DNA of 18,397 nt from Mxb001 sp049431945. Its GTDB lineage: Bacteria > Actinomycetota > Actinomycetes > S36-B12. Made by a program: the position numbers and the translations under genes. The DNA is taken from assembly GCA_049431945.1 (NCBI GenBank), contig JBMTDJ010000038.1, positions 1-18,397 on the forward strand, in the 5' to 3' direction. Each line of letters opens with the position of its first letter. Within the stretch, counting starts at the first letter, position 1. Shown piece after piece: positions 1-7,672 of this stretch. The notes below the pieces were generated by a model, which saw only the letters and a list, made by a program, of their open reading frames with translations, ran no database searches and had not been told where the DNA came from.

Positions 1-396
1 CACCTGCGCAAGATCATCGACGAGACCGGCGTGATCCCCGCCATGAATCAGATCGAGCTCCACCCGTGGCTGCCACAGGCCCACATGCGCGACATCGATG
101 CTCGCCTGGGCATCAAGACCGAGGCGTGGAGCCCGCTCGGCTCGGGCCGGCTCATCGATGACCCGGTCATCGGAGAGGTTGCCGCCAAGCACGGCAAGTC
201 ACCTGCCCAGGTGATGGTGCGCTGGAGTATCCAACTGGGCAACATTGTGCTGCCCAAGTCCGTGACGCCGGAGCGCATCGAGCAGAACATCGACGTCTTC
301 GACTTCGAGCTCGACGACGCCGACATGGCGGCGATCGCCACCCTTGATTCGGGGAGACGCACCGGCCCGAACCCCGACGACTTCAACGAGGCGTAG
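1..396 (+). CDS. Aldo/keto reductase, C-terminal part (5' end outside window)
   Basis: The reading frame is open from base 1 and ends at TAG 394-396, so about 131 C-terminal residues are present. The family reduces aldehydes and ketones with NADPH on a TIM barrel in the cytoplasm. Visible family signatures are MNQIELHPWLPQ, AWSPLGSGRL, and LPKSVTPERIEQN, the last being the loop that grips the NADPH phosphate (usually IPKS). The tail RTGPNPDDFN is typical of the 2,5-diketo-gluconate reductase-like branch of prokaryotic AKRs. The catalytic Asp-Tyr-Lys residues would lie upstream of the window, so activity cannot be judged. A GTG at 31 is inside the conserved barrel and is not the start. The substrate cannot be told from the sequence. 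Confidence 0.93.
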   Translation, partial: HLRKIIDETGVIPAMNQIELHPWLPQAHMRDIDARLGIKTEAWSPLGSGRLIDDPVIGEVAAKHGKSPAQVMVRWSIQLGNIVLPKSVTPERIEQNIDVFDFELDDADMAAIATLDSGRRTGPNPDDFNEA

Positions 397-473
397 GACG
401 AGCCAGAGCTCAGCCCCGGGCTCACGTCGACCCACGGCCCGTGCTCAGCCGCTTGGCGTGCGGCCCTATTCGG

Positions 474-932
474 TCAGGAGAGGCAGAACTCGTTGCCCTC
501 GGGATCTGCCATTGTCACCGCGTAGTAGTCCGCTCCTGCCGGGGCGAGCGTTGCCACGCGCCGAGCGCCGAGGTCGATCAGGCGAGCGACCTCCGCATCG
601 ACGACCTCTCGCCGACGGCTGAGGTCCGCGGTCCGGCCATCGGTCACATCGATGTCGATATGGACGCGGTTCTTGTGCGTCTTCGCCTCGGGAACGACCT
701 GGAACCAGATGCGCGGCCGCACTCCGGAGGGATCCACGATCGAATCGCACGTGCTGTGATTGACACCCTCGAGCTCAGTCTCAGGAATGCCGATCGCGCG
801 CCAGTACGCGAGCCAGGATGCGTGATCTGCAGGTGGAGCCTCCGGGATGTACCCGAGGACCTCGCACCAGAAGGGGACGAGGAGCCCGGGGTTGCGGCAG
901 TCGATCGTGATCGACAAGCGCGGTGCTGCCAT
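474..932 (-). CDS. VOC-superfamily (glyoxalase-fold) protein
   Basis: 152 residues, the usual size for a single vicinal-oxygen-chelate module of two beta-alpha-beta-beta-beta units. The N-terminal strand LSITIDCRNP followed by FWCEVLGY is the classic opening of the fold. The second half has the strand HIDIDV (about residues 91-96) and the closing motif DPEGNEFCLS, where His91 and the Glu near residue 148 sit at usual metal-ligand positions. The family includes glyoxalases, dioxygenases and resistance proteins; nothing here picks one. ATG at 932 is preceded by TAGCCT and exactly 6 nt, suggesting a leaderless transcript. It diverges from the MFS gene at 980 and converges on the aldo/keto reductase gene. 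Confidence 0.88.
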   Translation of the reverse strand: MAAPRLSITIDCRNPGLLVPFWCEVLGYIPEAPPADHASWLAYWRAIGIPETELEGVNHSTCDSIVDPSGVRPRIWFQVVPEAKTHKNRVHIDIDVTDGRTADLSRRREVVDAEVARLIDLGARRVATLAPAGADYYAVTMADPEGNEFCLS

Positions 933-944
933 AGCTGGAGGCTA
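933..944 (-). promoter_or_regulatory. Leaderless promoter -10 (TAGCCT-N6-ATG) of the VOC gene
   Basis: On the minus strand TAGCCT (944-939) is followed by six bases and then ATG at 932, with no Shine-Dalgarno sequence. The expected transcription start coincides with the start codon. No good -35 is visible. AGGCTAGC at 939-946 is the inverted copy of GCTAGCCT at 966-973 in the divergent MFS promoter. Confidence 0.55.
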
Positions 945-967
945 GCGAGGTCACGGGTGCATGCGGC

Positions 968-979
968 TAGCCTGAGCCG
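968..979 (+). promoter_or_regulatory. Leaderless promoter -10 (TAGCCT-N6-GTG) of the MFS gene
   Basis: TAGCCT at 968-973 is followed by GAGCCG and then GTG 980. The layout is identical to the divergent VOC gene's promoter, 24 bp away. No Shine-Dalgarno sequence precedes the GTG. Confidence 0.55.
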
Positions 980-2260
980 GTGGCGGCCCTGACCAATCTG
1001 CGCGCCGTCCTCGTCGTTCGCGACTTCCGGCGACTCTTCGGGGTCCGGCTCGCCGGACAGTTCGGTGATGGATTGCTGCAGGCCGCCCTCGCCACCTTCG
1101 TGCTCTTCTCCCCCGAGCGGCAGCCGACGGCAGCGTCGGTCGCCGGTGCCTTCGCCGTGCTCTTCCTGCCGTACTCCCTTGTCGGGCCCTTCGCGGGTGT
1201 CTTCCTCGACGAGTGGCGCAGGCGCCAGGTGCTCGTCTACGCCAACCTGCTGCGCGGGCTCCTCGTCGTCGGAGTGGCCGCCCTCGTCGGGATCCGGCAC
1301 GACGGTCTCGATCTGGCCGTCAGTGTGCTCCTCGTCCTCGGCGTCGCCCGATTCTTCCTGGCCGGCGTGGCGGCGTCGCTGCCGCACGTCGTCGACGGCC
1401 CGCTCCTCGTCACCGCCAACGCGCTCACGCCGACCGCGGGCACGATCGCGGCCGCGATCGGCGGACTCGTCGGCGTGGGTATCCGAGCCGTGTCGGGAGG
1501 AGGTGACACGGGGAGCATCGTGGTGCTCGCCTGCGCGATCGCGTCGTACATCATCTCCGCCGCCATCGCCGCGACGTTGCCCAAGGATCGCCTCGGGCCG
1601 GATGAGGACACCGTGCGCAACTCGCTACTCGGTGTGATTCAGGGCTTCGGCGATGGCTTCCGGCAATTGGTCCAGCACCCGCTCGCGGGACGAGCGGTGG
1701 TCGTCGTCATCGTGCAGCGCATCGCGTTCGGCGCGCTGACGGTGCTCGGGCTTCTCCTCATCCGCAACACCTTCAATCCTGCCGCCGACGCCGACGCTGC
1801 TCTCGGCCAGTTTGCGCTCGTCACCGGAGCGGCGGCCGTCGGCGCGCTCCTGGGAGCGATCGCCACCCCCGGTCGCGTACGTCGGATGGGCTACGTGCGG
1901 TGGACCGTCATCGCCGTGGGCCAGGCCGCACCGGTGGTGACGGTCGGCGTACTCGGTGGGATGTTCCTCCCGGCGCTGTGGCCACTCCTCATCGCGGCCC
2001 TGTCACTTGGTTTCGCCAACCAGGCGGCCAAGGTCGCAAGCGACACGCTCATCCAGCGCGAGATCGACGACGACTACCTCGGGCGCGTCTTCTCGCTCTT
2101 CGACGTCGCCGTCAACGTCGCCCTCGTCGCAGGAATCGTGGCGGTGGCGTTCACGAGCCCCGAGTCGGGCATAGCGCCTATCACGGTGCTCATCGTCGGA
2201 GCGCTCATCGCCGTGAATGCCGCGTGGTACCGCGGTAGGGGAGCCAAAGCACACGGCTGA
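980..2260 (+). CDS. Major facilitator superfamily transporter
   Basis: 426 residues with about 10-12 hydrophobic segments, the usual MFS length. The N-terminus LRAVLVVRDFRRLFGVRLAGQFGDGLL matches the opening of the MFS_3/enterobactin-exporter-like group (spread here over residues 7-33). Motif A between helices 2 and 3 appears as GPFAGVFLDEWRRRQVLV (about residues 69-86), with the conserved Asp77 and a cluster of three Arg. A degenerate second copy, GRVRRMGYVRW, lies in the C-terminal half. It is probably an exporter in the cytoplasmic membrane; the substrate is unknown. GTG 980 is chosen because it gives the complete first helix and has a -10 hexamer 6 nt upstream. It is followed after 27 bp by another membrane protein with its own promoter. 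Confidence 0.9.
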   Translation: MAALTNLRAVLVVRDFRRLFGVRLAGQFGDGLLQAALATFVLFSPERQPTAASVAGAFAVLFLPYSLVGPFAGVFLDEWRRRQVLVYANLLRGLLVVGVAALVGIRHDGLDLAVSVLLVLGVARFFLAGVAASLPHVVDGPLLVTANALTPTAGTIAAAIGGLVGVGIRAVSGGGDTGSIVVLACAIASYIISAAIAATLPKDRLGPDEDTVRNSLLGVIQGFGDGFRQLVQHPLAGRAVVVVIVQRIAFGALTVLGLLLIRNTFNPAADADAALGQFALVTGAAAVGALLGAIATPGRVRRMGYVRWTVIAVGQAAPVVTVGVLGGMFLPALWPLLIAALSLGFANQAAKVASDTLIQREIDDDYLGRVFSLFDVAVNVALVAGIVAVAFTSPESGIAPITVLIVGALIAVNAAWYRGRGAKAHG

Positions 2261-2275
2261 CCGGACGTGGACGGC

Positions 2276-2287
2276 TAGGCTGCGCCC
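2276..2287 (+). promoter_or_regulatory. Leaderless promoter -10 (TAGGCT-N6-GTG) of the gene at 2288
   Basis: TAGGCT 2276-2281, then GCGCCC, then GTG 2288. It lies in the 27-bp gap after the MFS gene, so the downstream gene can be expressed on its own. No Shine-Dalgarno sequence is present. Confidence 0.55.
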
Positions 2288-3526
2288 GTGACCGAGACGA
2301 GTGAGCAGCCCGCGTCCACCCAGCGTCGTATCGGAGCGCGGTCGATCGCCGCTCTCATCGCGCTCATCCTGGGACTGGGATTGCTGCCCATCGGCACGGT
2401 CACCTACTGGGGCAATCGCACAGTGACGGACTCCGAGCGCTACATCGAGACGATGGGTCCCCTCGCCTACAGCGAGCAGATCCAAGACTCCCTGTCGGTC
2501 TTCATCACCGACAAGATCGAGGAGCAGGTCGATCCGGAGGCACTCGTCAATCAGGTCTTCGCCGGCCTCATCGAGCAATATCCGTCGCTCAAGGCGCTCG
2601 TCCCGATCGTCGCGGGCGCTATCGACTCGCTCATCGCCCAGGTCGTCGACAAACTGGTGCGATCCGAGCAATTCCAGGAACTGTGGAACCTCGCCAACAT
2701 CGCCGCGCAGAAGAGCATCATGGCGATCCTCGAAGGCAACGACTCCGGACCCGTCACACTCGAGGGCGACGAAGTCGTCCTCGACACGGGCGCTCTCATC
2801 GACCAGGTGAAGCAGGGCTTGGTTGACCGTGGATTCGCTGCCGCCGCCAACATCAACGTTCCGCAGGCCGACCGCCAGATCGTCCTGCTCGAGGCCCCAC
2901 AGCTCGCCCAGATCCGCACGATCTACTCGTTCACCTCGCCTGTGGCGGCCTCGCTGATCTGGGTTGCTGTCCTCCTCCTCGTCGCGGCTGTCTTCCTCGC
3001 CCGTCGCAGGCCGCGGATGGCCGCTTGGGCAGGCGGCGGTGCGGCAGTGGGCGGCGCGATCCTGGTCATCGGGCTCGGCATCGGCGAGTCGGTCTTCGTC
3101 AACACCCTCGAAGGCACTCCCTTCGCGCAGGCCTCGCAGACCTTCTACGACCAGTTGTTGAAGTTCCTCTACAACGGCTCCTACGTGCTCGTCGTCCTCG
3201 GCATCATCGTCATGGCGGTCGCCCTGTACCTGTGCGGAGCACGCTGGGCGGTCGAACTACGAGCCGGCGTCAACAACCTCGCATCCGATGTCGCCGGCAC
3301 GATCCCCCCAGGACCGATCACGTCATCGGGAGTTGCTGTCGCCAAGTACGCGCGCTGGCTGCGCATCGCTGTCGCTGCACTCTTCGTCCTGATCGTGCTC
3401 ATCGGCAACGACCTGTCCGTGGCCCGCACCATCTGGGCAGCAGTGATCTGCCTGATCCTGCTGGCCGTCATCCAGGTCTGGGCCGCGGCGGGTCAGCGCG
3501 AACAATCCGAGCAGGTCAGCGCCTAG
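2288..3526 (+). CDS. Uncharacterised actinobacterial membrane protein with large N-proximal loop
   Basis: 412 residues; I recognise no named function. Predicted helices lie near residues 19-38, 218-238, 245-267, 298-316, 358-373 and 381-400. Between helices 1 and 2 is a soluble region of about 180 residues, probably extracytoplasmic. It starts with TVTDSERYIETMGPLAYSEQ, a pattern I recall from many unannotated actinobacterial membrane proteins in which a domain after the first helix begins with a D-(S/T)-x-RYxxTxxPLA-like motif. The last segment, QREQSEQVSA, is hydrophilic. Known roles are lacking, so I assign none. Its stop codon overlaps the stop codon of the convergent cca gene within a shared CTAG (3523-3526). 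Confidence 0.85.
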   Translation: MTETSEQPASTQRRIGARSIAALIALILGLGLLPIGTVTYWGNRTVTDSERYIETMGPLAYSEQIQDSLSVFITDKIEEQVDPEALVNQVFAGLIEQYPSLKALVPIVAGAIDSLIAQVVDKLVRSEQFQELWNLANIAAQKSIMAILEGNDSGPVTLEGDEVVLDTGALIDQVKQGLVDRGFAAAANINVPQADRQIVLLEAPQLAQIRTIYSFTSPVAASLIWVAVLLLVAAVFLARRRPRMAAWAGGGAAVGGAILVIGLGIGESVFVNTLEGTPFAQASQTFYDQLLKFLYNGSYVLVVLGIIVMAVALYLCGARWAVELRAGVNNLASDVAGTIPPGPITSSGVAVAKYARWLRIAVAALFVLIVLIGNDLSVARTIWAAVICLILLAVIQVWAAAGQREQSEQVSA

Positions 3527-4968
3527 TCACCGGAGCGCTCGGCCCACCAGTCACGGAGTTCGCGCTCGGCCTCCTCCGGGCTCATCGGTCCGCGATCAAG
3601 CCGAAGTTCGAGTAGGTGCGAGTACGCCGCTCCGACATCCCTGCCCGGACCGATCCCGAGGATCTCCATGATCTGGTTGCCGTCGAGGTCCGGTCGAATC
3701 GCCGCCAGCTCCTCTTGCTCCCCTAGCACGGCAATGCGCTCCTCAAGACTGTCGTACGCGCGCTGCAGTGCCTCCGCACGTTTGCGGTTGCGTGTAGTCG
3801 AGTCCGCGCGCGTCAACTTGTGCAGGCGCACGAGTTGCTCCCCGGCATCTCGGACGTAGCGCCGCACGGCTGAATCGGTCCACTCGCCTGTGCCGTAGCC
3901 GTGGAATCTCAGGTGCAGCTCGGTGAGCTTCGCGACCTCGTTGACGACGTCGTTCGGGTATCGAAGTGCCGTGAGCCGCTTGCGGACCATGCGGGCCCCG
4001 ACCACTTCATGGTGGTGAAACGAGACACCGCCGTCGTTCTCGAACCGACGCGTCTTCGGCTTGCCGATGTCATGGAGCAGCGCCGCCAGCCTGAGGACGA
4101 GATCGGGTTCCGAGGCGGGCTGATGCGACGTCTCGAGGTCGATCGCCTGCTCCATGACCGTGAGGGAGTGCTCGTAGACATCCTTGTGCCGATGATGCTC
4201 GTCGATCTCGAGCTGCAGCCCCGGCAACTCAGGCAGGACATACGCCGCCAGACCCGTCTCAACCAGGACGGCCAGCCCGAGTCGCGGGCGCGCCCCGAGG
4301 AGAAGCTTGCTCAACTCGTCCCTGATCCGCTCGGCTGACACGATCTCCAACCGCGAGGCCATCGATCGCATGGCCGCCAGCGACTCGTCGGCGATGGTGA
4401 AGCCCAACTGCGAGACGAACCTGGCGGCCCGCAGCATGCGCAGCGGATCGTCGCCGAAGGACTCCTCTGGCGCGATGGGTGTGCGCAGCACGCCCTGGGC
4501 GAGATCGTGCATCCCGTCATGCAGGTCGACGAACTCCAGAGAGGGCAGGCGCACCGCCATCGCGTTGACCGTGAAGTCGCGCCGTTCGAGATCTCCGGAG
4601 AGCGTGTCGCCGAAGTTCACCTCAGGCTTGCGCGACTGCGGGTCGTAGGACTCGCGGCGGTACGTCGTGATCTCCAGATGCATATCTCCCTTGCGGGCGC
4701 CCACGGTGCCAAAGCGCATGCCCACATCCCAGACATGGTCTGCCCATCCGGTCACGAGTTCCTCGATGCGCTCGGGCCGCGCGTCCGTGGTGAGGTCCAG
4801 GTCGTTCATGAAGCCCGAGCGGCCGAGCATGATGTCCCGGACCGGACCCCCCACGAGGGCCAGTTCATGACCCGCGTCGGCGAATCTGGTCGCCAGCGGG
4901 GCCAGCCCATCGGCCACCCCGAGGAGGGTGGCGGCAGGGGAGCCAGCCCCCGGGGTCGCCGTCGCCAT
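3523..4968 (-). CDS. cca: CCA-adding tRNA nucleotidyltransferase
   Basis: 481 residues, class II nucleotidyltransferase fold with an HD domain. The enzyme adds or repairs the 3'-CCA of tRNA in the cytoplasm. Motifs in order: LVGGPVRD (residues 38-45) for the nucleotide loop; NDLDLTTDA with the two catalytic Asp at 56 and 58; RRDFTVNAMA (129-138); RMLRAARF (177-184) of the neck; then an HD domain with HKDVYEHSL (261-269), LLHDIGKP (297-304) and a His triplet at 318-320. In M. tuberculosis the orthologue is called pcnA (Rv3907c) and is likewise divergent from a mutT-type gene. Whether this copy does full CCA addition or poly(A) addition cannot be read from the sequence. ATG 4968 has TAGGCT 6 nt upstream and no Shine-Dalgarno sequence. 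The 3' end overlaps the convergent neighbour by 4 bp. Confidence 0.97.
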   Translation of the reverse strand: MATATPGAGSPAATLLGVADGLAPLATRFADAGHELALVGGPVRDIMLGRSGFMNDLDLTTDARPERIEELVTGWADHVWDVGMRFGTVGARKGDMHLEITTYRRESYDPQSRKPEVNFGDTLSGDLERRDFTVNAMAVRLPSLEFVDLHDGMHDLAQGVLRTPIAPEESFGDDPLRMLRAARFVSQLGFTIADESLAAMRSMASRLEIVSAERIRDELSKLLLGARPRLGLAVLVETGLAAYVLPELPGLQLEIDEHHRHKDVYEHSLTVMEQAIDLETSHQPASEPDLVLRLAALLHDIGKPKTRRFENDGGVSFHHHEVVGARMVRKRLTALRYPNDVVNEVAKLTELHLRFHGYGTGEWTDSAVRRYVRDAGEQLVRLHKLTRADSTTRNRKRAEALQRAYDSLEERIAVLGEQEELAAIRPDLDGNQIMEILGIGPGRDVGAAYSHLLELRLDRGPMSPEEAERELRDWWAERSGD

Positions 4969-4980
4969 GGGGCGAGCCTA
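4969..4980 (-). promoter_or_regulatory. Leaderless promoter -10 (TAGGCT-N6-ATG) of cca
   Basis: On the minus strand TAGGCT (4980-4975) is followed by CGCCCC and ATG 4968. It shares the 62-bp cca/NUDIX divergent region with a second leaderless-type -10 facing the other way. Confidence 0.58.
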
Positions 4981-5018
4981 GGCCGCGCGCCCCCTCCGGC
5001 GGCCTCCCGCTGCGCAGT

Positions 5019-5030
5019 TATCCTCGGGAC
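5019..5030 (+). promoter_or_regulatory. Leaderless promoter -10 (TATCCT-N6-ATG) of the NUDIX operon
   Basis: TATCCT 5019-5024, then CGGGAC, then ATG 5031. GGGA lies only one base before the ATG, too close for a usable Shine-Dalgarno sequence. This is probably the main promoter for the overlapping 5031-11027 gene chain. Confidence 0.55.
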
Positions 5031-5579
5031 ATGGCTGACTCCGGAGCATCGAAGCGCTCCGGTGGAGGCGGCAAGCCCACCGGGCCGAACCCGTCGCGGG
5101 CCCGAAAGACCCCCACCAAGCCAGCAGCAAAGCGCTCTCCGCGGATGCCCAAGGTCGAGGAGACCTCGGCCGGCGGACTAGTGGTGGACCGCAGAGGCGA
5201 CCACCTGCGCGCAGCCCTCATCGCTCGCCACGATCGCCGGGGTCGCCTCGTGTGGTCGCTGCCCAAGGGGCACCTGGAGGAGGGTGAGACCCCTGAGGAT
5301 GCCGCCGTGCGCGAGGTAGAGGAGGAGACCGGCATCCGCGGACGGGTGCTCGCGCCGCTCGGTGTCATCGACTTCTGGTTCATCGCCGAGAACCGTCGCA
5401 TTCACAAGACGGTGCACCACTACCTCATGGAGGCGTCCGGCGGAGAGCTCTCCGATGAAGACGCTGAAGTCGTCGAGGTGGCGTGGTTCCCTCTCCGCGA
5501 TCTGCGCGAACGACTCGCCTACGCCGACGAGCGCAGACTGCTCGACCGCGTCTCCGAACTCCTCGCGGACACCGGGTGA
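5031..5579 (+). CDS. NUDIX hydrolase (MutT4-like position)
   Basis: 182 residues. The Nudix box is complete: Gly80, Glu86, Arg94-Glu95-Val96, Glu98-Glu99, Gly101-Ile102, matching GX5EX7REUXEEXGU, so magnesium-dependent hydrolysis of a nucleoside diphosphate-X substrate is expected. Residues 1-40 are a low-complexity tail rich in Gly, Pro, Ser, Lys and Arg that precedes the fold, which begins at ETSAGGLVV. Its place beside cca and before DUF6049-murJ is that of Rv3908 (mutT4) in M. tuberculosis, but the substrate is not proven by position. It starts the overlapping operon: its TGA (5577-5579) overlaps the next gene's GTG (5576). Confidence 0.93.
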   Translation: MADSGASKRSGGGGKPTGPNPSRARKTPTKPAAKRSPRMPKVEETSAGGLVVDRRGDHLRAALIARHDRRGRLVWSLPKGHLEEGETPEDAAVREVEEETGIRGRVLAPLGVIDFWFIAENRRIHKTVHHYLMEASGGELSDEDAEVVEVAWFPLRDLRERLAYADERRLLDRVSELLADTG

Positions 5580-7672
5580 CCCTCGGTCGCACCCGAACCC
5601 TCGCGCGCACTCTGGCCTGCGGGGTTGCCTGCTGCCTGGCCCTGATCCTCATCCCCTCCCCTGCGGGTGCCGAAGACACCACCGGCCCTGTGCAGACCAC
5701 CATCACGGGACTCGCGCCCGTCGCCCTCGGCGCCGAGTCCTCCCTCTCCCTCACCGGGGCGGTCGCCAATACAGGACTCGACGCCCTCGGCTCCGTGGCC
5801 GTGCGCCTGGCCGTGTCGAGCAGCCCGATTGCCAGCCGCAGGGACCTGCGCATCGCGGCGACATCGGACAGCGCCTACACGACGCAGCCGATCTACACCT
5901 CCGCCTCGCCCGTCATCGACGTGCTGTCACCCGGGGCGATCGTCAACTACCGGCTCGTCGTCGATGCCGACGAACTCCCGCTGAACGAGCCCGGCGTCTA
6001 CGTGATGGCTGTGGACACCATCGGCTATGGGCCGAATGGGTACGCCGTGCTCGACACGGAGCGCATCCTCGTCCCGTACATGCCGGACGAGGTGACACCC
6101 GTCAACATCACGTGGCTGTGGCCACTGGCCACCACGCCGAGCCAGGCACCCGACGATGTGCTCCTCGGCGAAGCCATCCCTCGCGACCTCGCTCCACGCG
6201 GGCGCCTCAACGACCTCCTCACCGCCGGTGAGTCCTCGCGGTCGATCACCTGGGTCGTCGATCCGCAGTTGCTCGAGGTGGCCGCTGACATGTCCGACGG
6301 CTACCTCGTCGACCGTGCCGGCAAGGTCCGCGCGGGCACGCGCGCGCAAGCCGCAGCGGACTGGCTCGTTCGGGCACGCGAACTGCTCGGCCCGGCCCGG
6401 CCGAAGGATCCGGAGCAGCGGACCCGACCGATGTGGGCGATGCCCTACGCCGATCCCGACGCGAATGCGCTGGAGAGCGCCAGTCTCACGACCGACCTCG
6501 TGCGGGCCACCACATCCGCTCCTCTCCTCATCGAGTCCGAGCTCCGGCGGGCGCCGGGCGGGACGCTTGCCTGGGCGGCCAACTCCCGCCCGACACAGTC
6601 GGCCCTCGACGTCCTCGCCTCCGCGGGAGTGCGGGCGGTCGTCGTGCGCGATCGAGCCGCCCCTGTCGTCATCGACCGCGGCTACACCCCTTCCGGCATT
6701 GTCGACGTCGAAGCCTCGGGCGGTCGCGTCCGCGCGCTCGTCATCGATCCGGGGCTGCTCAAGGCCCTCGAGATGCCGCAGTCCGGTCAGGCGTCGGTGC
6801 TTGCCGCACGCCAGAGATTCATGGCTGAACTCGCGTACGTCGCCCTCGAGCCCGCCGTGGGTGCCCGATATCTCATTGCCGCCGCGCCCAGCCCTCGCTG
6901 GGACACGAGCCCCCGCTTGCTGCGAGCCCTCATCGCATCGATCCAGAGCACCGAATGGGCCAAGATCGTCCCCGTGGACGACGTGCTCGCTCTGCCGACC
7001 CCGGACACAGGCCGGTCCTATCGACCGAAGCCCGGCGGCGGACGGGCGTTCGACAGCGACTATCTCGCCCGCCTCGAGAGCATCCGCGCCGGGATCGAGT
7101 CGCTGCGGACAGTTCTCACCGACCCGCTTCCCGTCACCGGTCCCATCACCTCGGCATTGCTGCGTGCGGAGTCAAGTGCCTGGCGGAGTCGTCCACGTGA
7201 GGGCAAGCGCATGCTCAACTCCATCGATGTCTCCCTCGCCGCCACCGCGAGTATGGTGCGCGTCGTTCCTCGCGAGAACGTCGTCCTCAGCGGTGACAGT
7301 GGCAGCGTGCCCGTCACCGTGACCAATGACCTCGATCAGCCCGTGCGAGTGGGCCTTGTCCTCACGGCCGGCAACTCGGCTCGCTTGGCGGCCGAGCCTG
7401 TCGCCGCGGTCGAGATCGCGCCGGGCAAGCGAGCGAGCCTCGAGGTCCCAGTGCGCATCATCGGCGGCGATCCCCTCGACGTCGCTGTCCAACTGACCGA
7501 TCCCGCGGGAGGTGCTTTCGGCGAACCGGTCGCGCTCGAACTGCGCACGACGGCGTACTCCCGGGCGGCACTCTGGGTGGCGATCGCCGCGGCGTCACTC
7601 CTCGTCCTCCTGGTCATCTTCGACATCGTGCGACGGTCCCGAGGACGACGTCGCTCAAAGGCCACCGCATGA
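5576..7672 (+). CDS. Secreted, C-terminally anchored DUF6049-type protein (Rv3909-like)
   Basis: 698 residues from GTG 5576; the frame stays open back to 5483 but that stretch overlaps the NUDIX gene. Starting at 5576 gives a clean signal peptide: basic TLGRTRTLART, a hydrophobic core to about residue 27, and an AGA|ED cleavage site near residue 32. The mature part is extracytoplasmic and starts with a beta-rich segment. A second beta-type region (ENVVLSGDSGSVPVTVTND and on) precedes one transmembrane helix near residues 665-684 and a basic RRSRGRRRSK tail. The protein is therefore anchored with its bulk outside. It matches the actinobacterial protein always found just before murJ (Rv3909 in M. 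tuberculosis); its biochemical role is unknown. GTGA overlap with the NUDIX gene and ATGA overlap with murJ imply translational coupling. Confidence 0.88.
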   Translation: MTLGRTRTLARTLACGVACCLALILIPSPAGAEDTTGPVQTTITGLAPVALGAESSLSLTGAVANTGLDALGSVAVRLAVSSSPIASRRDLRIAATSDSAYTTQPIYTSASPVIDVLSPGAIVNYRLVVDADELPLNEPGVYVMAVDTIGYGPNGYAVLDTERILVPYMPDEVTPVNITWLWPLATTPSQAPDDVLLGEAIPRDLAPRGRLNDLLTAGESSRSITWVVDPQLLEVAADMSDGYLVDRAGKVRAGTRAQAAADWLVRARELLGPARPKDPEQRTRPMWAMPYADPDANALESASLTTDLVRATTSAPLLIESELRRAPGGTLAWAANSRPTQSALDVLASAGVRAVVVRDRAAPVVIDRGYTPSGIVDVEASGGRVRALVIDPGLLKALEMPQSGQASVLAARQRFMAELAYVALEPAVGARYLIAAAPSPRWDTSPRLLRALIASIQSTEWAKIVPVDDVLALPTPDTGRSYRPKPGGGRAFDSDYLARLESIRAGIESLRTVLTDPLPVTGPITSALLRAESSAWRSRPREGKRMLNSIDVSLAATASMVRVVPRENVVLSGDSGSVPVTVTNDLDQPVRVGLVLTAGNSARLAAEPVAAVEIAPGKRASLEVPVRIIGGDPLDVAVQLTDPAGGAFGEPVALELRTTAYSRAALWVAIAAASLLVLLVIFDIVRRSRGRRRSKATA

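Noticed and set aside
448..464. GCCGC-N7-GCGGC hairpin between the aldo/keto reductase and VOC genes
   Set aside because: A five-pair stem without a following U-tract is too weak to call a terminator in this GC-rich DNA.
5483..5575. Upstream extension of the DUF6049-type protein
   Set aside because: It lies wholly inside the NUDIX gene and would bury the signal peptide; GTG 5576 gives a proper one.
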